A DNA stretch of 64,000 nt, taken from Grammothele lineata. Its lineage: Eukaryota > Basidiomycota > Agaricomycetes > Polyporales > Polyporaceae. The position numbers and the translations under genes are program-made. Below, one piece after another: positions 12,729 to 21,874 of this stretch. The stretch lies in contig NDFF03000180.1 of NCBI GenBank assembly GCA_002150815.3, positions 47,287 through 111,286 on the forward strand, read 5' to 3'. How positions within the stretch are numbered: position 1 is the stretch's first letter; each line of letters opens with the position of its first letter. The notes beneath the pieces are model-generated. The model was not told the DNA's origin. It saw only the letters and a list, made by a program, of their open reading frames with translations, and searched no databases.

Positions 12729-15700
12729 TCACGCAGCGGGCGCCTCCCGCCGCTCCCGCGGGCTGCTCGGGATCGAGCCCGCCCCAACGTGCGGCGACGC
12801 CGTCTGTTGTTGCTGCTGGGGCTCCGGCTGTGGCGGCTGCGCCCCCCTTTCAAGGGGCGACCCCGGCCGCTTCACCCCATGCGTCGCCTGCCCCTGCCCC
12901 TGCTCTTGCTGCTGCTGCTGCTGTTGATGCTGAGAGGCTGGGGGCTGCTGGTGCGCAGGCTGCGGCGACCCGCCCGCCGACGCCGACGCGGCACCATCGC
13001 GCGGGCCATTGAGGAGCGCGCCGATCTCGGGCCGCTGCGTCTCCCCGCGCCCGACGAGCGGGGAGAGCGAGGGGTGCGAGTAGTGGTGCGGGGGCAGCAT
13101 CTGCGCCCCCACTCCAACAGGCACGGCGGGCGCCGCTGGGGGGTGCGCGCTGGGGTGCGACGAGGGCGGGGTGGAGCGGTGCTGGGCCTTCATGTTCATG
13201 TTCACGACCGGGCCGCGTTTGTGCGGGAAGGCCTCCGGGCGCGGGCGCGAGTGCGTGCGCTCGAAGAGGCCGCACTTATTGCACAGCTGTATAGATAGGG
13301 AAGAAGAAGGATCCGCGTGAGATATACTGCATGTGGGACACGATGGGAAGAAGAGGAGAAGGGAGAAGGGGGTGGGGGTGGAGACGTACCACTTTGCCGG
13401 GCGTGAGCGAGGACCGCCGCCAGGTGGAGGTGTCGGTGGTGCGGCAGTTGTAGCACTTGCGGCGGACGCGGTCGCTGAGCTTCGTGCTGGCGTCGTCGGT
13501 GTGGATGATGTAGTTGGCCTGTCCGGGGTAGGGCTGGGCGGAGACGATGGTGGGCCGGATGGAGCGGGCAGCGAGGCCGGCGGGAGGGTGCGCGGGGACG
13601 CCGTATGCGGAGGCGGAAGCGTCGTCCGGGTAGCGGGACATGGCGCCGTTGGGCTGGTATTGGTAGGGGGCCTGGCTCATGGGTGGAGCTTGTGCAGGGT
13701 GATAGTAGGGCGTGGAAGGCTGGGTGATCTATATAGAGGACGAGGCGTCAGCGGGTGGGAACGGGATCACACGGGGCTTGGAAGCGCACCGGGGGGGACG
13801 GGGAAATGGAGTTGCTCTCGAGGGAGGAGGCGGAGAGGGCGGGCGAGTGATGGAGGGTGGCAATGGGGGGCGGGGTGGGGTGCGAGTGCGGCATGAACTG
13901 ATATTGCGCAGGGCCGTCAGAGCGATGGCTGTGGGAGGTTTGTGGGTCGACGGGCGTTCTTATACGAAGGGGCAGGCGGTGCGAACCTTATTGACCGGTC
14001 GACAGTCATATCCTCGACACGATGGGGCATGTTAATGTTTTGATGATACGGATATGGATAGAAGGGAGGTGGATAAGGCCCGTGGGAGTAGTGCTGCTCG
14101 CCGACAGGGAACACGGACGAGAAAGGACAGCACGGGTGATCGGTGATGGCACGTTATTGCTGTTTCGGAAAGTGATGTCGCGCGGTGCTTTTGGCGCTTT
14201 TTTTCACCCCCGCGCTTTTTTTTTCGCACCACCTCCTCGCTTAGCTCGTGCTCGCTCTCCCAACGTCTCCCCCGTCATATATCCCTTCAATCTACGTCAA
14301 TCGTCGCGATTCGACTTGCGTTCGACTCTGCTACCCTCCAGCTTCCCTCTCATGTTGAAATCCCGACAGGAAGTCCTCGCCCGGCCGCTCTCCGCGACCC
14401 CGTCTTTCTCAGCCACCGTTCAGCCACTTTCAGCCACCGACCGTCGACGACGCTTCGAGAACGACACCTAGGGCCAGTCGCAGATGGATCTGTTCAATGC
14501 TGGCGATGCGGGGATGGACATTTGTTGTACAGGAGAGCAATCGGAGGGTATTGCGTGAGTCACGTCCACAACATATTACTCTCTACAAGCCCTACCCTTC
14601 CGATTGCCCCGCCCTCTGTGAAATTTGGACAACAGAAACATCGACGGGCGCGTCGTCAGTCAAGGGATGTTACACCAGGCGTAGTAATGGCGATGGGGGC
14701 TGGATAAAGGTGTGTAAGTGCACGACATGTATGATTCTTGTCTGCGCACCGTCCATGCGCCTCCCGAGCCCAGTTGGTATCTTCGGTAGACCTAGATGTC
14801 TCAATTCGACTCCCATATGAAGTACAGCTTTGTGTGTCTATACGTCGGAAACCAATGCTTATATACTGTGAACTTATATCCTCCCTCTTGGTTGCTTGCT
14901 TTTTGCCTACTTCCACACTACCCTGTGGCTGCCCGACATTCGCTCCGAAGTCTGTTTGAACAACTGCCCTCAGTGTACACAGCCAGCTGATGATATTTCA
15001 CTTATTATCCCATTCACTTGTATGGATAGTTACATGCGCGGTGGGGATTAGACAGCTGTGGGGCGGGAGGGGACCGCACGTCGGTTGAACGGCCTTCCCG
15101 AACGCGTTCGTAGGTCTGCTTAGCACTGGCACGTTCTATATTGCATAGAGTGTAGTAGGGGCCGGTGGTGAGAAGTACAAACTGAGAGCAGGGAATCGCG
15201 GATGTCCACTACATCACGGACAGTCGTGTGCGGGCGTGTAGGCGTGTATGGGTGGTTTAGAGGGCATTGCAGAATGAAAACAATCGTTACGATGTACAAG
15301 AACTGTTTGAAATCAGAAACAAGACATGCATGTAGGAGGCGTAGGTACATAATGAACGGGGTCTATCATTGGAAGTGACAACGATGAACTCTGGCTTACC
15401 GGTGTCACCCATGTCCCACTCCTTCATCCTCCTCCCCGCACACTCCCCATCCAGCCGAGTAACAGCTACGAAACGCTGATCTCTGAAGAACGAACCTTCT
15501 CCTCAGAAGCGTTGACTGTTCGCACTGAACTGCGCCATTCACAGGCATTCGGAGGAGTGGGGCTTGCTGAGGGCGACTTCCCGTCGACATGACTCACATA
15601 GAATCGTCCGAATGCGCTTTTTTACAGCGAATGTCCATCCCCGCATCGCCAGCATTGAACAGATCCATCTGCGACTGGCCCTAGGTGTCGTTCTCGAAGC

Positions 15701-16592
15701 GTCGTCGACGGTCGGTGGCTGAAAGTGGCTGAACGGTGGCTGAGAAAGACGGGGTCGCGGAGAGCGGCCGGGCGAGGACTTCCTGTCGGGATTTCAACAT
15801 GAGAGGGAAGTTGGAGGGTAGCAGAGTCGAACGCAAGTCGAATCGCGACGATTGACGTAGATTGAAGGGATATATGACGGGGGAGACGTTGGGAGAGCGA
15901 GCACGAGCTAAGCGAGGAGGTGGTGCGAAAAAAAAAGCGCGGGGGTGAAAAAAAGCGCCAAAAGCACCGCGCGACATCACTTTCCGAAACAGCAATAGGA
16001 GCGAATGCGATCAATGACGGCCTGCACGCACCCAGCGCTGATCGACGTGACCCGGGAACGAAGGCGGCGGGAGCGGATGCGAGTGCGAGTTTTCGGTCTT
16101 GAACCGTTTGTGCGGCGGCGACGCGGGCGGCGCGAGCTTGTCGTGGGCTGCCAGCGGGGACGACGCGTACGGGGGGTGTTGCTGTTGCTTGGCAGACGCG
16201 GACGGCGGAGGCGTCGGCGCGTAACGCGAGTCGGAGAGGCGGCTGTCGGGGCGGGCTTGCGGGGGCTGGTCTGCGAGTCGGGGGTCGAGGACGGGGAGAG
16301 GGTAGCTGGCGAGATCGGGTGTGCGTTGGTGGTGGTGTTGGTCGTGCTCGCGCGGCGGCGGGGGTGGCTCGCGAGTCGGGGGGCGGGCGGGAGGCGAGCG
16401 ACTGTTGATGTGATGTTGGGGGGTGATTGGGGGCGTATATATACGAAAGAACACTCACGGCCTGTCCATGGGAGGAGGAGGTGGAGGAAGGCTGTCCGGA
16501 GCGAGCTGTGCGGGAAGACGATGGGAAGGTGATGAGAAGGCTCCAGGAAGGCGAAGAGGAAGAACGAGGGGCGCTCTGGGACGCTCACCCAT
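12729..16592 (-). CDS. GATA-type zinc-finger transcription factor, interrupted by an intronic inverted-repeat element
   Basis: This is a nuclear DNA-binding regulator. The zinc finger is CYNC...LCNKCGLFERTH followed by a basic tail (RPRPEAFPHKRGP). An intron (13389-13287, donor GTACGT) splits the finger between its two cysteine pairs, as is common in fungal GATA genes. The spacing is C-X2-C-X19-C-X2-C, two residues longer than the usual X17. Proposed exons: 16592-16459 (ATG at 16592), 16401-16032, 14093 to about 13.98 kb, about 13.92 kb-13790, 13728-13390 and 13286-12729 (stop). Exons 1-2 encode about 168 residues rich in Pro/His with a basic KRFKTE patch. The middle exons are Pro/Tyr-rich and the last exon has poly-Gln runs. 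The intron 13789-13729 has a clear CTGAC branch site. Two points are inferred. One is the joining of exons 1-2 to the rest across the 14155-15997 element, with a phase-0 donor GTGCGT at 16031 and acceptor GAGCAG ending at 14094. The other is the frame change near 13.92 kb, which may be an intron or a one-base shift. If the two parts are not joined, exons 1-2 would be a separate short gene. The target is unknown; fungal relatives control nitrogen, light or development. Confidence 0.82.
14155..14522 (+). repeat. Left arm of the 368-bp inverted repeat
   Basis: This arm matches 15997-15630 on the other strand at all but one position: in the run after CTACCCTCCA the left arm has G at 14341 where the right arm has A. 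The arm holds T-runs of 7 and 9, a CATATATC stretch and, near its inner end, ATGGATCTGTTC (ATG at 14484) reading inward. The same ATG occurs in the other arm, so the two arms would point transcription or translation towards each other if active. Confidence 0.97.
15630..15997 (-). repeat. Right arm of the 368-bp inverted repeat
   Basis: This is the reverse complement of the left arm with a single mismatch. The homopolymer lengths (9 and 7) are also identical, which argues for very recent duplication or homogenisation. Just inside the arm the sequence departs abruptly from the left copy. Confidence 0.97.
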
Positions 16593-17249
16593 TCTCGACA
16601 CAAGCACCCGCATATGTACGCCCTCCCATCAACCCGCCAATTTCACCGTCCCTCGACGCCCGCGCCTCCCCCTCCCACCCGCCAAATCGGGCCGACCCAT
16701 CACCCATCACCCTCCTCCTTCCATTCGAGCGCCGCCTGAAACCCACAGCTCCGCGCGTCCCCCGTCTGATCTCTTTCCCGCCCGCTTCCCCGCCGCCCTT
16801 CGGCGTCCCCCGCGTCCCGGCGCTCTCACCGGCCTCATTCCGTGCGAGCACCCGTCAACGACCATGGGCCCCCAGCGCGGACGACCACCATCGCTGCCAC
16901 CTCCAACGCGATGCCCCGCGACGGGCAGTCCCAGACGCGCACCCTAGAGGACCCCCACGCGCGCGTCGAGATCAGAGAAGCCATTTGGTTCCGGCACTTC
17001 CTCGGCGGAGGAGCCATCATCAAACGCCATCAGCCCGCTCTCTGATCTCTTCCCACCACCCGCCGGCTGGGCGTCCCGCGCAGGTCGCTCAGGGTCGCTG
17101 TGATAAGGTGTGACCGGGAGAAATGAGGAGTGACCCGTTCCTGGAAAGGCTCGTGTCCAATTGATGGCGAGATTCCATCCGTTTTCACCCAATCTCAGAT
17201 GCTTCGGTCTCTCCGTCAGTCCATCGAGAGTCGTCTTCGCCGACGGCGC

Positions 17250-17264
17250 CTCTCTCTCTCTCTC
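17250..17264 (+). repeat. CT dinucleotide repeat
   Basis: A run of alternating C and T about 15 bases long in the gene-free stretch upstream of the GATA gene. A simple microsatellite; no function can be read from it. Confidence 0.9.
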
Positions 17265-20200
17265 GCCGTAAGTCGTCCACCGGTACCAGCGTCCACCTTC
17301 CTCCGTCGCCGCCGCCGCCGCCGTCACTCCATGAGCGCCTGCCCGCCCGCTGCCTTGTCGACGGCCTCTGCCGGAAGACGAGTGCATTGTGCGCAGCGCT
17401 GTGCGCGGCCCTTGTCAGCATCGCCGTCATCCTCCCTCGCGCAGTGCGGAGCATAGCGTACATTCGTATGGCATCAGCATTAGTCCCCCTCGTCCCCTCG
17501 CCCGCTCCCGGCCGCTCGGTGATGGCCGTCCGCGCGCACAAAGCCTCTTACGGACGGCAAGGTTCGCGCACGTCGAAGGAAGACTGGGGGACACGTCTCC
17601 CGCCCGAGACCGAAGCCCGCCCGCGGCGCGCGGGCGCTGACGGATGGATGCGCTTGCAGAAGGCGGCGGGCCCGACAGAGCGGGGTTGCGTCTGCGCGGG
17701 GCGCAGGGGGGCTGGGAAGGGCTGGCGGGCGACGTACGAAGGCCCGGGGACGGGGCTCGGCGCGTCCAGCGACGTATACGGTGACCGAACTCTAACTGCC
17801 CTCTCGTCCGGGATAGGCCGTGGCCAGGGAGCCTGCAGCGGGTGGGGTGCGGGGTCGGCCGCGGTGATGCGAACAGGGCGTCGAGTCGCATCCGCTTCGG
17901 GCTGTCGCGGTGCTGTTTCGGTGCAGTGATCGATGCCGCGGGCTCTCGAGTGGCGGGCGCTGACGCGCCTCTCTGACAGGCCCAGACGGAGAGAGGGCGC
18001 ATCGCACGCGCGGAAGCAAAGCCCCCAAACGCCTTCCCTGTCCCCGTATGGGCACCCTCCTCCAGGCCGTGCCGCGCCCGGCTGCGCGACGCGTTCCCAC
18101 GTCCATCTCGATTCTCGAGCGAGGGCCAGTGGCCACCAACCAGCCAGCACGGATCGGAATCATCGGGCGCGCAGCCAACAAACGGCGTGCACCGCTCCAG
18201 CCTCGGGCCACTGATCAGGTCAACCCGACAAGGTTCGCGCCAGCCGCGACTCGAGCTCCGAGTACGGGGGCCTCTCCGTCCTTGCACCCCCGGCTGACAA
18301 TCTGCCCGTCGCCGCCGCCGCCGCCGACCGACGCCCGAGAAGGGCACCAAGCGGGCGCTGCCCGGCCCCACCGCTCCAGTCTCCAAGCATCTCCCCCTCC
18401 ATCTTCCCGCTGCGAGTCGCTGGCGAAGCGGCCGTCGCCGTCGCTGGCACCTGTCTCCACCGCCATCCACCCTCCCCGGTACGGTATGGTACGGCGCCAC
18501 GCCCCCACTTAGACTTTGCTCAGACTATTGGCTGACGCAGATTCGCCCCAGAACGCATCTCGTTTCGGTCGCAGTGTATTATTATGCCCTGTCAAGCCGC
18601 CGTCCTATGATATCCGGCCTAGGCCGTAACTGGCGCCGGGCCCGTACGTGCCGCGGGCGGTGGACGTTCTGTGTTCAACTTTACGCGATTTCCAACCACC
18701 CGTGGAAACCCCCCCCCTCCCCCTCCCACACTCTCGCCTGTCATTTCAAGACAATATACGTACGCGTACGCGAACGCAGACGCAGACGCTGATGTCCGGC
18801 CCATGCAAGCTGTCCAGCGCACCGCACCGCACCGCCAATTTCTCTTCCTCCCCCGTTCGCACACTCGCCGTGCCATCACTGTCAGCAACACAACAAACGA
18901 CACACGACGGACGGTCAGGGTCCGCGAGCCATGAATGGGCAGCATCCGCGCCGGCCGCGGGCGAACTGTATACGCCGCTGCTTCGCTGTCGTGCGCACTG
19001 CGCACGTCCTCCGAGGCGGGGTGCGGCGTGCACCATGCTATAGAGTGGTCGTGACGCCCGGCGAGGGCTTCGTGGGTTCGTGATTCGTGATTCACGTTGT
19101 GCTAGACGTTTCGTGTGCGCGAGGGCCCTCGAGGAAATCTGCATCACTTCTACTCGAGGAAGCAGCATCGGATGGCGACGGCGACGGCACGGACTCGTGG
19201 CCTGCCCGAGGAATCTGTCGCGGCGGCTCGCCGCGCGGACTCTTTGTGCATGCCACCGCACGCACTGCTTGCCCGCCGCCACGGACCTCCAATATTACTA
19301 TTGATCTATATGCCCGCGTGCGACGGGCTCGATCGCGCGATCACCCGCCTCGACCGTGCATATACGTAGAAGGCGGCCTCCGGCGACCAGACTCAATCGA
19401 CGATATTAATTATACGAAGGTCCACAGGATTTCTCGTGGGTTGCAAGGCGGAGACGTCAATGTTAACCTTGTCCGCCGGCCGCCATCTGTTCGCAGCACG
19501 TACGCCCCCGGGTCCTCATGCCTCAGGGCTGTCAAGCTTCTTTCGTACGTCGTACGCCGTCCGTCCGGATCCATCCCGCCGTCTATCGTCTATCATCGAA
19601 GGCCCAGCCGGTCCCCCCCCTCTCCCCTCCCCCGGCCCCCAGCAGCTCTGGCCATCTTGGGCGGCGCGGCGTCGCCGTCGGCGCTCACCTTCAAGTCATG
19701 CCCGAGTAGCTGGCGGATCCTCCCATTGGCAGAAACCACATGTCGACCACCGATCGTCAGCCACCGTCGAGCGGCGCTAGGGAGAGGGGGTGTGGGGAGC
19801 GGGCGTACGGCGCTCGAGAGCGCGCCCACCGTCAGACCCATCCAGATCCCACTCAAAATCGCTTAATTTTGGAGACGAGATGCGGTAGATGTCGTGATAT
19901 CACGCCCGCGGGGCCGCGCCGTCCGCGCGCAGTTTTGTGTTGGCGTAAGGGTACATGTGCACGTCCTATCACGGAAGCTAGTCCCAGGTTTTCGTCCCAA
20001 GCTCGAGGTTCCCCCATCCGATCCCCAAGAATTTCGGTTGGCCAACCACTAAGGAGGCAAGCCAATACTAACTAGTGGGGCTTCCCGCGGCGTACAGCCA
20101 GAAGAAGCTCTCAGGCTATCGTACGCGCGCGATCCCCATCGTCCCCGTCGTCCCCATCGTCCCCAACATCTTCGTCCTTTTCATTTTCTCCATCGACACC

Positions 20201-20386
20201 GTCAGATCGCTCATCACCCATCGCCTGTTACTCCCCGCCACCGCTCGGAACGGCAGGAGCGCCGCTCCTGTGAGGGGCGCGCGGTAACGTCCATCCTGGG
20301 CATCGCGCGTTCTTGCTTCGCCGCATTGTTGTCGATGCGGGATCAGGGATTCATTATGCACGTCACGTCGCGTGCGTGCGTGCGTC

Positions 20387-20431
20387 GCGAGTGCACGCGG
20401 GGCGAGTGCACGCGGGGCGAGTGCACGCGGG
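20387..20431 (+). repeat. Three exact tandem copies of a 15-bp unit
   Basis: The unit GCGAGTGCACGCGGG is repeated three times without change at 20387, 20402 and 20417, preceded by a GTGC/GTGCGT run. The unit contains the palindrome GTGCAC. It lies in the gene-free GC-rich stretch. Confidence 0.95.
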
Positions 20432-21643
20432 GCGAGGTGGGGCGTCTGTCCGGCCAGCCTCCACGTACGGTATCGCAACAGGGAGGTTTGGCGCGGGTGC
20501 CGATGTGTGGGTGTCGCAGCAGCAGGTATCCAGCTCGCATGCACTCCAAGTTCAACCTTAGCAGCGAACGCCCGTGCTCCCCATGCTCGCGATATCATGC
20601 TCCGGCATCGACATCACGACCTCCGTACCCGCCCGCTCGGGCTCGTCCTCCCTCTTACCTCCGCCCACCCAATCACCCAACTCTCTCCCCTCGCCTTTCT
20701 CGGTGTCGATACTAAGTATCGCCCTAATCTCGCGCGCGAGACCATATGCCGTACAGCAGTCGTGGCGACCGCTAGGGCGGGGCGGGCTGATTAGTCCTAT
20801 CCGCTCGCCGAGCAGTGCTGGGTCAGGCCAGTGGTGGTTCGTGATTCGATGGTCCGATGATTCTATCACGCTCGCCAGGCTCAGATAGGCTCGGGAGTCG
20901 GGACCCGCGCGCACCACATGCTCTCACTCGGGCATACCTGAGCTAGCGAACGAGTGTGGTTTAGCGTGTCTGTCAGGCGAGGAGCGGCTGCGGTTCAACT
21001 AGAGAACTTGAAAAGCGCGCGGGGGAGGCCCAGTGGGGGTCAACCACTCGGGGCGGTACGGACTCACGCGATCGTGATCGTAGAGCGTGACGGCGGCCGT
21101 CACCGCCACCGCCATGTGCCCACCGCCAGCGGACGCGCTGTCACGCTCGCGTCCGTTGGCGGCTGCCACGATGCCGCCCCTCGTGGGGCTTGATATTGTC
21201 TCCCTCGATGCTGCCAGTGGGCCTGGGACGGGGACTTCGTTCTCCAGGTGGTTCTCATGGAACCTTGGCTGCGGCGGTCGTCTCTGGCGGCTCGTGCTGC
21301 ATACCAGCCTCCGATCCAGCCTTCCACTGGTGCCATGGTCGATGCGGCTGGCTGACTCGGGCTGCGACGAACCACCACCGACACACCGCCGCAAGTCTCG
21401 ACGAAGGACCCTCGCTGCGGTCACCTCCGACGGGACCACGACATGCGCCGTCCCTCTAGACGCTCTTCCGCTCGGGCACTAGCTATCCTGCGACTCTTCG
21501 GTCAATCACGCTCTCACGAATCATGATGGACCGTGGTATACGTACAGCGTCAATGAGGTACGCTATGTAGTTCTATCCCCTGGCCTGGCCTCAGCCCAAC
21601 ACAGCACTGTGCACTGACTCACTGCGAACTTTCGAAGATCGGA

Positions 21644-21874
21644 GGTCGAAGGTCGAAGGTCAAAGGTCAAAGGAAAATACAGCACCCGCCAATCCCCTCC
21701 GTAGCTACCACATTGGCTGAAAGTCCTATCGACGCACTGGCGACCGCGCGCCCAGGGCGCGGAGGGAAGCAGATTGGAGATCGAAAATCGAAGATTTGGA
21801 AGATTGAAAATTGACAATGAAGATTGGAGATTGGGATCGATGCTCGCGTCGTGGGTGCTGGGTGCTGGGTGCTG
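21644..21874 (+). repeat. Cluster of short tandem repeats (GGTCRAA x4; GGTGCTG x3)
   Basis: Four heptamers GGTCGAA, GGTCGAA, GGTCAAA, GGTCAAA run from 21644 to 21671. After a patch of degenerate GATTGGA-like words (about 21770-21830), three exact GGTGCTG units run from 21854 to 21874. Similar short slippage-type repeats continue near 22240-22265 (CCAGTC-like) and 22675-22710 (AGGCTA-like). Confidence 0.85.

Larger units (their letters stand above)
14155..15997. mobile_element. 1,843-bp long-inverted-repeat element bounded by TA, inside a GATA-gene intron
   Basis: Two 368-bp arms in opposite orientation enclose 1,107 bp. The outer ends are TATTGCTGTTTCGG and its complement. Homology stops exactly at the TA on both sides, which fits (but cannot prove) a TA target duplication. 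No transposase, integrase or other long convincing reading frame is present in the interior, so if mobile it is non-autonomous (foldback or MITE-like). The interior next to each arm (14523-14609 against 15629-15543 reversed) is still homologous at about 67% without gaps, then alignment fades. Without the element, intron 2 of the GATA gene would be about 97 nt and would contain CTAAC across the insertion TA. An alternative explanation is a local inverted duplication kept similar by gene conversion. Confidence 0.8.

Noticed and set aside
14497..14820. 107-codon frame inside the inverted-repeat element as a real gene
   Set aside because: The homologous right half has a stop in the same frame and substitutions show no third-position bias, so no coding constraint is visible.
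16585..16851. Minus-strand frame just upstream of the GATA start
   Set aside because: Gly/Arg-rich, out of phase with the clear exon starting at 16592, and lies in a pyrimidine-rich promoter-like tract.
17427..18500. 357-codon minus-strand open frame upstream of the GATA gene
   Set aside because: Very Arg-rich, with equally long frames opposite it; typical GC-rich shadow.
21644..21671. Resemblance of GGTCAAAGGTCA to a nuclear-receptor direct repeat
   Set aside because: Fungi lack nuclear receptors; this is a simple heptamer repeat.
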